Of a DNA stretch of 6,353 bases, positions 1-5,913 are shown in pieces. This DNA is from CALVXC01 sp036636255 (GTDB taxonomy: Bacteria; Bacillota_I; Bacilli_A; RF39; UBA660). A program made the translations under genes and the position numbers. The notes under the pieces were generated by a model, which had not been told where the DNA came from, did no database searches, and saw only the letters and a program-made list of their open reading frames with translations. The stretch covers positions 1 to 6,353 of the forward strand of contig JAVWOV010000047.1 of assembly GCA_036636255.1 (NCBI GenBank), given 5' to 3'. Within the stretch, counting starts at the first letter, position 1. Every line of letters begins with the position of its first letter.

Positions 1-1
1 T

Positions 2-157
2 AAACCAATAAAAACAATAACTATAAATGAAATATATGATGAAAAAAATCAACTAATTGATATCGTTAGACATCCACGTCAAATAGTCAAAATAAAAACG
101 AACCAAAAAGTTTCTAAATATGATATCATGCAAATTAAAAAAACTATTGACAAGTGA
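2..157 (+). CDS. U32-family protein, C-terminal fragment (TrhP/YrrO-like tRNA hydroxylation factor)
   Basis: This is the last 51 codons of a gene that begins before the window; it is open from the left edge and ends in TGA at 155-157. The translation contains IVRHPRQIVKI followed by VSKYDIMQIKK. That fits my recollection of the C-terminal beta-barrel of Firmicutes U32 proteins (B. subtilis YrrN/YrrO), which carry an 'ARHP...I.K...V..YDMMR' pattern. Known family role: U32 proteins of the TrhP branch are needed for prephenate-dependent 5-hydroxylation of uridine 34 in tRNA; they were first annotated as peptidases. Context supports the call, because U32 genes lie just upstream of greA in B. subtilis and relatives (there with udk between, absent here). 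The catalytic part lies outside the window, so TrhP and other U32 branches cannot be separated. The stop is TGA; if TGA were Trp the protein would gain only four residues before TAG at 167-169. Confidence 0.72.
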   Translation, partial: KPIKTITINEIYDEKNQLIDIVRHPRQIVKIKTNQKVSKYDIMQIKKTIDK

Positions 158-175
158 CTTAAAATGTAGTATTAT
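147..175 (+). promoter_or_regulatory. Sigma-A promoter for greA, embedded in the end of the U32 gene
   Basis: A perfect -35 TTGACA (147-152), a 17-bp spacer and a -10 TATTAT (170-175) match the consensus in 11 of 12 positions. The -35 lies in the last codons of the U32 gene and the -10 is 12 bp past its stop. Transcription should start near 182, giving a leader of about 27 nt before greA. The greA ribosome binding site GAGGTGA (196-202) is 6 nt from the ATG. greA can therefore be transcribed on its own, with or without readthrough from upstream. Confidence 0.85.
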
Positions 176-208
176 TTTGTAAGCTTGAAAAAAACGAGGT
201 GAAAATAT

Positions 209-679
209 ATGTCAAATACAAAAGAAGTTTATTTTACAGTAGAAGGTTTAAAAGAAGTTCAAAATGAACTAGAATATCTTAAAAAAGTCAAAAGACCAGA
301 AATAATATTGGCTATTAAAGATGCAAGATCATTGGGCGATCTAAGCGAAAATGCTGAATATGATGCTGCTCGCTCAGAACAAGGAGAAGTTGAAAATAAA
401 ATTCAAGAACTAGAAGCAATTTTAGAAAAAGCCACTATTATAAAACATGTTAAAACTGACAAGGTTTCAATTGGAACTAACGTTAAATTAGAATATGTTG
501 CTGATAATGATATCGAAGAATATTCTATTGTTGGAATAAAAGAAGCTGATCCATTTAATAATAAAATATCAAACGAATCACCAATAGCAAAAGCTATTCT
601 AGGTTTAAAAATTGGCGCAACTGTGTCAGTAGATAGTCCAAATGGTAAATATGACGTTAAAGTTATTGCTATTAATTAA
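209..679 (+). CDS. greA: Transcription elongation factor GreA
   Basis: GreA enters the secondary channel of RNA polymerase and stimulates its intrinsic cleavage of backtracked RNA, so that stalled complexes resume elongation. The 156-residue product has the normal family length (E. coli 158). Residues 1-75 form the antiparallel coiled coil. Its tip carries LGDLSENAEYDAAR (42-55), with the two acidic residues that act at the polymerase active site, D44 and E47, corresponding to E. coli D41 and E44. Residues about 85-156 form the FKBP-like domain that docks on polymerase, with the hallmarks EADPFNNKISNESPIAKAI and LGLKIGATVSV. The ATG at 209 has a good ribosome binding site (196-202) and matches family N-termini. 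The gene has its own near-consensus promoter and is followed by a short terminator, so it is probably monocistronic. All key residues are present. Confidence 0.97.
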   Translation: MSNTKEVYFTVEGLKEVQNELEYLKKVKRPEIILAIKDARSLGDLSENAEYDAARSEQGEVENKIQELEAILEKATIIKHVKTDKVSIGTNVKLEYVADNDIEEYSIVGIKEADPFNNKISNESPIAKAILGLKIGATVSVDSPNGKYDVKVIAIN

Positions 680-698
680 GTGCCTAAAGCACTTTTTA
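678..698 (+). terminator. Short intrinsic terminator after greA
   Basis: AAGTGC (678-683) and GCACTT (689-694) form a perfect 6-bp stem with a 5-nt loop CTAAA. The T tract is TTTTT at 693-697, of which two bases belong to the stem. The stem starts on the last two bases of the greA stop codon. The hairpin is small and the U tract short, so termination may be incomplete. Confidence 0.6.
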
Positions 699-721
699 TC
701 ATGAAAATAACTAAAAAACAG

Positions 722-750
722 TTGAAAAAAAATCTAATATATTATATACT
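722..750 (+). promoter_or_regulatory. Sigma-A promoter for tig
   Basis: TTGAAA (722-727), a 17-bp A/T-rich spacer and TATACT (745-750) form a near-consensus promoter. Transcription should start near 757, which leaves a very short leader of about 17 nt that is mostly the ribosome binding site TGGAGGA (761-767), 6 nt before the ATG at 774. Such a strong promoter and ribosome binding site fit an abundant chaperone. Confidence 0.8.
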
Positions 751-773
751 AGAAAGGTATTGGAGGAAAAATA

Positions 774-2027
774 ATGGAAAATAAAACAACCAAAGACATA
801 AGTATTAAAGTAACAGGGCAACCATGGAAGGATGCTTTGGATAAAGCTTTTACAAAAGCTAATGAAAAAGTTAAATTAGACGGCTTTAGAAAAGGTAAAG
901 CACCTAAAGACGTTTTCATAAAAAAATACGGAGACACAGCACTATTAGCTGATGCAGCCGATCTTTGTTTACAAGATGCTTACGGACAAATGTTAGAGCA
1001 AATTAAAGACGACCAAATAGTTGCTCAACCAGAAATAAGTTTAAATAAAATTGACGAAAATGAAGTTGATTTTAAATTCACTTTAACCCTTAGACCAGAA
1101 GTTAAATTAGGTAAATACAAAAATTTAAAAATAAAAAAAGATGTAGTAAAAATAACTAAAGAAGAAATAAAAGAAGCTCTTGATCATACCTTAAGTCATT
1201 ACGCAGAAAACATTATAAAAGAAGGTGCTGTAGCAAATGGCGATACTGTTATTATGGATTTTGAAGGTTTCAAAGAAGGTGAGCCTTTTGAAGGTGGCAA
1301 AGGTGAAAATTATAGTTTAACTATTGGCAGTGGTACTTTTATACCTGGTTTTGAAGAACAATTAATTGGTTTAAAACAAAATGATGAAAAGGAAATAAAC
1401 ATAACTTTCCCAGAAGAATATCATAGTGATGATTTAAAAGGAAAACCAGTTTTATTCAAAGTTAAAATACATGAAGTAAAAGAATTAAAAGTTCCCGAAA
1501 TGAATCAAGAATTTTTTGATGATTTAGGTTTAGAAGGAGTTAACAGCAAAGAAACATTAGAACAACAAGTAATTGAAAATCTTAAAGTTCAAAAAGAAAA
1601 TAATAATTCAAATGAATATATTGATAAATTATTAGAAGAAGCAGCTAAGGACGTTGTAGTTACTATTCCCGATGTTATGATTGAGGAAGAATTAAAAAGA
1701 ATGTTAAAACAATATGAAGAAAATATCAAAATGCAAGGTATTACTTTAGAACAATTTTATCAATTTAGTAATTCAGATGAACAAGCCTTAAAAGATCAAA
1801 TGAAACCAGAAGCAACTAATCGAATTAAATATAGACTAATGCTAGAAGAAATAGCTAAAGAAGAAGATATTACTATTGATGATAAAACAGCGTTATTAGA
1901 AGCAGATAAATTAGCTTTAAAATATAAAATGACTAAAGAAGAATTTTTAGATAAATTTGGTGGTCTAGAAATGATTAAATATGATTATCAAATGCGTCAA
2001 GCAATTGAAATTTTAAAAGGTGAGTAA
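774..2027 (+). CDS. tig: Trigger factor (ribosome-bound chaperone and prolyl isomerase)
   Basis: Trigger factor binds ribosomal protein L23 at the exit tunnel, shields emerging chains and catalyses cis-trans isomerisation of prolyl bonds. The 417-residue product shows the three expected parts: an N-terminal ribosome-binding domain with the signature GFRKGKAP (37-44), an FKBP-type PPIase domain at about 151-233 (NGDTVIMDFEG, then IGSGTFIPGFEEQL), and a long helical C-terminal chaperone domain rich in Lys and Glu. The signature lies at residue 37, against about 44 in E. coli, so the first beta-strand of the family seems to be missing. An in-frame TAG at 750-752 and the well-placed GGAGG (762-766) rule out a longer start in this frame. 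Its codon use differs from that of the downstream ruvB: Ile is ATA about as often as ATT. The gene has its own promoter and terminator and is probably monocistronic. Confidence 0.96.
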   Translation: MENKTTKDISIKVTGQPWKDALDKAFTKANEKVKLDGFRKGKAPKDVFIKKYGDTALLADAADLCLQDAYGQMLEQIKDDQIVAQPEISLNKIDENEVDFKFTLTLRPEVKLGKYKNLKIKKDVVKITKEEIKEALDHTLSHYAENIIKEGAVANGDTVIMDFEGFKEGEPFEGGKGENYSLTIGSGTFIPGFEEQLIGLKQNDEKEINITFPEEYHSDDLKGKPVLFKVKIHEVKELKVPEMNQEFFDDLGLEGVNSKETLEQQVIENLKVQKENNNSNEYIDKLLEEAAKDVVVTIPDVMIEEELKRMLKQYEENIKMQGITLEQFYQFSNSDEQALKDQMKPEATNRIKYRLMLEEIAKEEDITIDDKTALLEADKLALKYKMTKEEFLDKFGGLEMIKYDYQMRQAIEILKGE

Positions 2028-2039
2028 TCACTTTTTTTT
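2015..2039 (+). terminator. Intrinsic terminator of tig, starting inside the coding sequence
   Basis: AAAAGGTGA (2015-2023) pairs with TCACTTTTT (2028-2036) across a 4-nt loop GTAA, giving a 9-bp stem with one G-T pair. Eight Ts run from 2032 to 2039. The loop contains the TAA stop codon of tig, so the left arm encodes the last residues of the protein. The hairpin and the T run together make this a convincing terminator. Confidence 0.8.
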
Positions 2040-2077
2040 AATAAAATAATATATAACTTTTGTAATATTATTTTATT
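2040..2077 (+). repeat. 13-bp A/T-only inverted repeat in the tig-fmt gap
   Basis: The arms at 2040-2052 and 2065-2077 are perfectly complementary over 13 bp and consist only of A and T, with a 12-nt loop holding the only C and G. It follows the T tract of the tig terminator directly, so it could be a back-up or bidirectional termination structure or an RNA 3'-end stabiliser. No T tract follows the right arm. In DNA this rich in A and T, some inverted repeats arise by chance, though 13 of 13 is long. Confidence 0.5.
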
Positions 2078-2080
2078 GTT

Positions 2081-2101
2081 AATTATAAGGCACCTATAAT
2101 T
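2081..2101. repeat. 7-bp inverted repeat around a GC-containing centre
   Basis: AATTATA (2081-2087) and TATAATT (2095-2101) are perfect inverted copies separated by AGGCACC. The 21-bp unit has the size and symmetry of a dimeric repressor operator. It also contains TATAAT, but I see no good -35 at the right distance. No function can be assigned. Confidence 0.35.
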
Positions 2102-2220
2102 GCGTGTTTATAACTAATTAAAAGTACTTTAAAAGAATACTGTTTAAAAATTATAAATCAAAAATATTAACTTAATAAAATAGATTAAATATACTTAAAA
2201 TATAGTTATTTTCATTTATT
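2102..2220. other. Remainder of the tig-fmt non-coding gap
   Basis: This stretch is almost entirely A and T and has no open frame with a start codon and ribosome binding site on either strand. It contains a 10-bp palindrome AAAGTACTTT (2121-2130). I see no tRNA, no riboswitch core and no recognisable remnant of a gene. With the repeats at 2040-2101 it makes the longest non-coding part of the window. Confidence 0.5.
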
Positions 2221-2222
2221 TA

Positions 2223-2231
2223 TGATAAAAT
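2223..2231 (+). promoter_or_regulatory. Possible extended -10 promoter of the fmt-ruvB operon
   Basis: TGATAAAAT at 2223-2231 reads as an extended -10 (TG, one base, TAAAAT), with a start expected near 2238, just before the fmt ribosome binding site. The region 17-18 bp upstream (TAGTTA or ATAGTT) is a poor -35. TATAAT at 2233-2238 is a better -10 hexamer by sequence, but it would start transcription inside the ribosome binding site. A promoter is expected here because the tig terminator lies upstream; the exact site is uncertain. Confidence 0.4.
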
Positions 2232-2239
2232 ATATAATA

Positions 2240-2249
2240 AGGATGTGAT
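2240..2249 (+). promoter_or_regulatory. Ribosome binding site that decides the fmt start
   Basis: AGGATGTGAT at 2240-2249 matches the full anti-Shine-Dalgarno complement AGGAGGTGAT in 9 of 10 positions. It contains the in-frame GTG at 2245, which therefore cannot easily be the start. The next GTG, at 2254, is 4 nt downstream of the match and about 10 nt from the AGGA core, a workable distance. The start of fmt is therefore placed at 2254. Confidence 0.65.
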
Positions 2250-2253
2250 AAAA

Positions 2254-3219
2254 GTGAATGTTGAAGATATAAAAATAACCAAGGAACCTAAAATTATTTT
2301 TATGGGCACTCCAGAATTTGCTGTACCAGTTTTAAGAAAATTAACTGAAAACTATAAAATAAAAGCAGTTATTACGCAACCGGATCGGTTAAAAGGTCGT
2401 GATGGTCAAAAAATATTTTCACCAGTCAAAAAAGAAGCTTTTGAACATATTTTATTGGTTGTTCAACCAGACAGTATTAAAGAAGAATATGAAGACATTT
2501 TAGCATTGGAACCCGATTTGATTATTACATGTGCTTATGGTCAAATTTTACCAAAAGAAATTATTGAATATCCATCATTAGGAGTTGTTAATGTGCATGC
2601 TTCATTATTGCCTAAATTAAGAGGAGCAGCGCCTATTCATCGGGCGATTATTGAAGGATATAATAAAACAGGTATTACCTTAATGTATAGTGATACAAAA
2701 ATGGATGAAGGTGATATTATTTATCAAGCTTCGTTATCTATTTCAACCCTTGATACAGCAAGTAGTTTACATGATAAATTAAGCTTATTAAGCGCTAAAG
2801 TATTAATTGAACAATTACCACAAATATTAGCCGGTAATGCTAAAGGTAGCAAGCAAAACAACGAAGATGCAACATATGCCTTCACTATCAAAAGAAACGA
2901 TGAGCGCCTTGATTTTAGTAAAACAAAACGTGAAATTTATAATCAAATTAGAGGATTAAATAGTTGGCCAGGAGCGTATTGTTTATATGAAGGAAAAATT
3001 TTAAAAATTTTTGCCAGTTATCAAACTAATGAATATTTTTCTAAATTATTTAATGGTCAAATAACTAATATTTATCAAGATGGCTTTGGTGTAAAAGTTG
3101 ATAATGGTGAAATTGTAATAACTAGTGTTCAACCAGAGGGAAAAAGGAAAATGACCGCTTTAGAATTTATCAATGGTGAACAAAATAAAGGTGAAATTAT
3201 CGGTAAGATTTTAGATTAG
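2254..3219 (+). CDS. fmt: Methionyl-tRNA formyltransferase
   Basis: Fmt transfers a formyl group from 10-formyltetrahydrofolate to Met-tRNA(fMet), which marks the initiator tRNA. The 321-residue product (from GTG 2254) has the N-terminal Rossmann-type domain beginning IIFMGTPEFAVPVL (14-27), then QPDR (42-45). The catalytic block follows: N113 and H115 in VNVHASLLPKLRGAAPI, and D151 in MDEGDI. These match the Asn-His-Asp triad of the family. Residues about 203-321 form the C-terminal OB-like tRNA-binding domain (LRGLNSWPGAYC-like segment, here with I for L). The length is normal. It starts a compact unit with two unknown membrane proteins and ruvAB. The usual partner def (peptide deformylase) is not next to it. 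The 12 residues before IIFMG are longer than usual, and a start at 2245 would add three more. Confidence 0.95.
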   Translation: MNVEDIKITKEPKIIFMGTPEFAVPVLRKLTENYKIKAVITQPDRLKGRDGQKIFSPVKKEAFEHILLVVQPDSIKEEYEDILALEPDLIITCAYGQILPKEIIEYPSLGVVNVHASLLPKLRGAAPIHRAIIEGYNKTGITLMYSDTKMDEGDIIYQASLSISTLDTASSLHDKLSLLSAKVLIEQLPQILAGNAKGSKQNNEDATYAFTIKRNDERLDFSKTKREIYNQIRGLNSWPGAYCLYEGKILKIFASYQTNEYFSKLFNGQITNIYQDGFGVKVDNGEIVITSVQPEGKRKMTALEFINGEQNKGEIIGKILD

Positions 3220-3228
3220 GAGTATATA

Positions 3229-3942
3229 ATGGAAGAAGAAAAAAAAACGAATTTATTGGCTAAAACAAAAGAAATATGGAAAAACAAACGTTATCGCTCA
3301 TTAATTATTTTAGCTTTTTATGCTTTGTTTTTTGTGATTGTTTTTGTCTTTTTGAATATTAATACAAATAAAGCAATAAAACCACCTGTACCAAAAACTA
3401 CTATACAAAACTATGCTGAACTTAGTAATTATGAATTTACTTTAGAGGTCAATATAATTAAAGACAATAAAGAAATAAAAAATATTTGTCAAGGAAAAAC
3501 TAATCAAAAAACAACTATTATTAATGATCGCTATTATCTTAAGGATGATAAAATATATGAAATAGTAAATGATAAAATAAATTTAATATCCAATCCCTTT
3601 GTTGATTTTGATTTGTTTGATTTAAAGCCACATAACTTAGCAACTATTATTAAAAAAGGTGTATTAAATTATGAAACCAAATATGCTGATGGTAGTATTG
3701 AAAAAAGTTATTTAGTGTTACTCGCTGATGTTATTGCTAATTTTGATGATAAGAAAATTAATGATCCCAAATCATCTGTTGAAGTAATAATTAAAGAAAA
3801 AAATAAGCAAATAAAAAATATTCAGTTAGATTTGAGTAATTATAGAAAATATCAAGATGATCATGTTTCGTCATATATTGTTAAAATAACTTATAATAAA
3901 ACAACAAGTGAACCAATCAAAGTATATGAAGAAGAGGTGTAA
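3229..3942 (+). CDS. Membrane-anchored protein of unknown function, extracytoplasmic domain
   Basis: I do not recognise this 237-residue protein. A charged, lysine-rich N-terminus (1-23) is followed by one hydrophobic segment at about 24-42 and then by a polar domain of about 195 residues. The positive charges before the segment predict an N-in anchor with the domain outside the cell. There is no lipobox cysteine and no obvious signal-peptidase site. The domain alternates short hydrophobic and polar stretches (YEFTLEVNII, KSYLVLLADVIANF, SYIVKITYN), which suggests a beta-rich fold; a LolA/LppX-like or similar lipoprotein-type fold is possible but is only a guess. A single cysteine (in NICQGK) lies in the domain. 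The ribosome binding site AGGAG (3218-3222) overlaps the fmt stop codon and the gap is 9 bp, so it is translated from the fmt message. The next gene follows with almost no gap. Confidence 0.85.
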   Translation: MEEEKKTNLLAKTKEIWKNKRYRSLIILAFYALFFVIVFVFLNINTNKAIKPPVPKTTIQNYAELSNYEFTLEVNIIKDNKEIKNICQGKTNQKTTIINDRYYLKDDKIYEIVNDKINLISNPFVDFDLFDLKPHNLATIIKKGVLNYETKYADGSIEKSYLVLLADVIANFDDKKINDPKSSVEVIIKEKNKQIKNIQLDLSNYRKYQDDHVSSYIVKITYNKTTSEPIKVYEEEV

Positions 3943-3945
3943 TTG

Positions 3946-4248
3946 ATGGATTTAATCATTTTAATTGTTGTTATTATTGTCGCGGCTTGTTTATTTAAAA
4001 CGTTTAAAAAATTTATTTATATTATTGGTATAATTGATACTATTTTAAGATTACTTAATTTAATTAATTTAAATATAAATTGGCCAGTTGTAAATGATTT
4101 TATTAATCAATTTTTACCAGTTTCAATTTTAGCTATTATTAATAATAATTTGACAGGTATTATTAATGTTATAGCTATTTGGTTATATATAATATGTTTA
4201 AGTTTTTTTGTTTATTATATTATTCGCGTTTTTTTAAAGAAGAAATAG
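3946..4248 (+). CDS. Small multi-pass membrane protein of unknown function
   Basis: This 100-residue protein is very hydrophobic and unrecognised. Likely membrane segments are at about 2-17, 23-41 and 72-93. The middle one carries D31 and R35, which are unusual inside a membrane and could pair or face a partner. A moderately hydrophobic stretch at 56-66 might be a re-entrant or surface helix. The C-terminus is basic (LKKK). The start is set at ATG 3946 rather than at the in-frame TTG 3943, because AGAGGTG (3933-3939) is 6 nt from the ATG and only 3 nt from the TTG. The binding site lies in the end of the preceding gene and the gap is 3 bp, which points to coupled translation. The anchor protein upstream and this one may work together at the membrane; that is inference from position only. 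Confidence 0.82.
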   Translation: MDLIILIVVIIVAACLFKTFKKFIYIIGIIDTILRLLNLINLNINWPVVNDFINQFLPVSILAIINNNLTGIINVIAIWLYIICLSFFVYYIIRVFLKKK

Positions 4249-4257
4249 GGTGATAGT

Positions 4258-4791
4258 ATGTATGCTCATATTGTAGGAAATGTTACTGCTATTGGTAGTA
4301 ATTATATTATTTTAGAAAATAATGGTGTTGGTTATTATATTTATATAGCTACACCATCTTCTTTTACATTAAATGAAAAATATTTAATATATGTATATCA
4401 GCATATTTCTGAAAATGCTATAAGTTTATATGGCTTTAAAGTTTTAGCCGATAAAAATTTATTTTTAAAACTCATTAGTGTTAAAGGTGTAGGCTGTAAA
4501 ATGGCATTACCTTTATTTTCTAATTCTACTAGCGATAATATTATTAATGCTATAGCAACTGAGGATATTATATATTTAAAAAGTTTTCCTAAAATAGGTG
4601 ATAAGGTGGCGCGACAAATTATACTTGATTTAAAGGGGAAAATGATAACAAAAGAAATTAATGAGAATAATAAATTAGTGGTTGCTTTAAAAACTTTGGG
4701 TTATAAAAGTAATGATATTAATCGTATTTTACCTAATATTAAAAATGATACGATTGAAAAACAAATAAAAGAGGCGTTAAAATTATTATAG
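4258..4791 (+). CDS. ruvA: Holliday junction branch migration protein RuvA
   Basis: RuvA tetramers bind four-way DNA junctions and load RuvB rings for branch migration in recombination and repair. The 177-residue product has the OB-like domain I (NGVGYYIYIATPSSF, then LYGF at 57-60), the helix-hairpin-helix domain II (ISVKGVGCKMA at 73-83; SFPKIGDKVARQIILDLKGKM at 109-129, less its ends), and the RuvB-binding domain III (LVVALKTLGYKSNDI at 140-154). It is shorter than the usual 190-205 residues because the linker between domains II and III is only about 8-10 residues. Notable changes: the pin region reads HISENA where B. subtilis, from memory, has HIREDA, so one acidic pin residue is Asn (N53). 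The second GhG reads KIG instead of GIG. The ribosome binding site AGGGTGAT overlaps the upstream TAG. Confidence 0.95.
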   Translation: MYAHIVGNVTAIGSNYIILENNGVGYYIYIATPSSFTLNEKYLIYVYQHISENAISLYGFKVLADKNLFLKLISVKGVGCKMALPLFSNSTSDNIINAIATEDIIYLKSFPKIGDKVARQIILDLKGKMITKEINENNKLVVALKTLGYKSNDINRILPNIKNDTIEKQIKEALKLL

Positions 4792-4801
4792 GGGGGATTT
4801 A

Positions 4802-5800
4802 ATGGAAAAAAGAATTGTTACGGAAGAACAATTAACTACGGACTTATTGGAAAAGAATATTCGTCCGAGTAGGATTGATGAATATATTGGACAAAAAGAA
4901 GTTAAAGAAAATTTAGCTATTTTTATTAAGGCGGCTAAGATGCGAAATGAAGTATTAGATCATGTGTTGCTATATGGCCCACCGGGTTTAGGAAAAACAA
5001 CTTTGGCGTTTATTATTGCTAATGAAATGGGTAGTCATGTTAAGACAACTAGTGGTCCGGCTATTGAAAAAGCTGGAGATTTAGCTGTTTTATTATCTTC
5101 TTTAGAACCAAATGATGTATTATTTATTGATGAAATTCATCGTATACCTCGTTTTATTGAAGAAATGTTGTATTCTGCTATGGAAGATTTTACTTTATCA
5201 ATTATTGTTGGAAATGATTCATCTAGTCGTAATATTAAAATTGAATTACCTTTTTTTACTTTAGTTGGAGCGACTACGAGGGCTGGGGATTTAACTAGTC
5301 CTTTACGGGATCGCTTTGGAATTGTTGCTAAACTTAGCTATTATACTAATCAAGAACTGGAACATATTATTAAAAGAACTAGTATGGTTCTTCATTATCC
5401 TATTAAAGATTCCGCTGCTATGGAATTGGCGATACGTAGTCGTGGTACGCCACGAATTAGTAATCGTTTATTTAAACGTGTTCGCGATTTTGCTTTAGTA
5501 AAAAATAAGCGTGTTATTGATTTAGAGATAACTTCTTTAGCTCTTAATAAATTAAAAGTTGATGAATTAGGACTTGATAATACTGATTATAATTTACTTA
5601 AATCTATTATTGAAAAATTTAATGGGGGACCTGTTGGAATAGACGCGATTGCTGCTTCTATAGGTGAAGAGTCAACAACAATTGAAGATGTTTATGAACC
5701 TTTTTTATTACAAAATGGTTTTTTAAAAAGAACTAATCGAGGGCGTGTAGTAACAAAAAAAGCTTATAAACATTTGGGTATTATTTATGATAAGCAGTAA
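4802..5800 (+). CDS. ruvB: Holliday junction branch migration ATPase RuvB
   Basis: RuvB is the hexameric AAA+ motor that pumps DNA through the RuvA-bound junction. The 332-residue product has normal length and all motifs: IRPSRIDEYIGQ at the N-terminus, Walker A GPPGLGKT (59-66), Walker B LFIDEIHR (107-114), sensor region GATTRAGDLTSPLRDRFG (156-173) including the arginine-finger segment, sensor II GTPRISNRL (215-223), and a C-terminal winged helix with KFNGGPVGIDAIAASIGEE and EPFLLQNGFLKRT. The ATG at 4802 follows a run of six Gs (4791-4796) that overlaps the ruvA stop codon and serves as ribosome binding site. It lies 10 bp after ruvA, the usual ruvAB arrangement. Codon use favours T-ending codons strongly: in residues 1-219 I count 21 ATT and 2 ATA for Ile. 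No clear terminator follows. Confidence 0.97.
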   Translation: MEKRIVTEEQLTTDLLEKNIRPSRIDEYIGQKEVKENLAIFIKAAKMRNEVLDHVLLYGPPGLGKTTLAFIIANEMGSHVKTTSGPAIEKAGDLAVLLSSLEPNDVLFIDEIHRIPRFIEEMLYSAMEDFTLSIIVGNDSSSRNIKIELPFFTLVGATTRAGDLTSPLRDRFGIVAKLSYYTNQELEHIIKRTSMVLHYPIKDSAAMELAIRSRGTPRISNRLFKRVRDFALVKNKRVIDLEITSLALNKLKVDELGLDNTDYNLLKSIIEKFNGGPVGIDAIAASIGEESTTIEDVYEPFLLQNGFLKRTNRGRVVTKKAYKHLGIIYDKQ

Positions 5801-5846
5801 TTGTTATTAATTAGGTTGTGCCAAGTGATATTATTTAGAATATTTG

Positions 5847-5875
5847 TTGTTTTAAATTTGATAATTTGTTATAAT
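5847..5875 (+). promoter_or_regulatory. Extended -10 promoter for the pilin-like gene
   Basis: TTGTTT (5847-5852), a 17-bp spacer ending in TGT, and a perfect TATAAT (5870-5875) give a strong sigma-A promoter with an extended -10 (TG at 5867-5868). Transcription should start near 5882, leaving a leader of about 32 nt. The ribosome binding site GGAGGAG (5902-5908) is 5 nt before the ATG. The inverted repeat ATAATT/AATTAT (5861-5866 and 5873-5878) overlaps the -10 and could be a weak terminator for ruvB or an operator, or chance. Confidence 0.78.
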
Positions 5876-5913
5876 TATTTTAAGGATCTAAGGTATTATA
5901 CGGAGGAGTAAAA

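Noticed and set aside
155..169. TGA as tryptophan (Mollicutes code 4)
   Set aside because: The Trp codons in tig, fmt, both membrane proteins and the pilin are all TGG, and no gene contains an in-frame TGA. The single terminal TGA reads naturally as a stop.
749..937. 62-codon open frame on the minus strand
   Set aside because: It lies opposite the start of tig, has no convincing ribosome binding site, and its hydrophobic translation is what the antisense of a Lys/Glu-rich gene gives.
2222..2248. Tiny frame of eight codons (ATG at 2222 to TGA at 2248) just before fmt, as a possible leader peptide
   Set aside because: It has no ribosome binding site and overlaps the likely -10 region, so it would not be on the mRNA.
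3943..3945. TTG as start of the small membrane protein
   Set aside because: It is only 3 nt from the ribosome binding site AGAGGTG, while the adjacent ATG at 3946 has the normal spacing.
5316..5498. 60-codon plus-strand frame inside ruvB
   Set aside because: It is an out-of-frame shadow of a fully conserved ruvB region (sensor II), Leu/Ile-rich from T-rich codons read out of phase.
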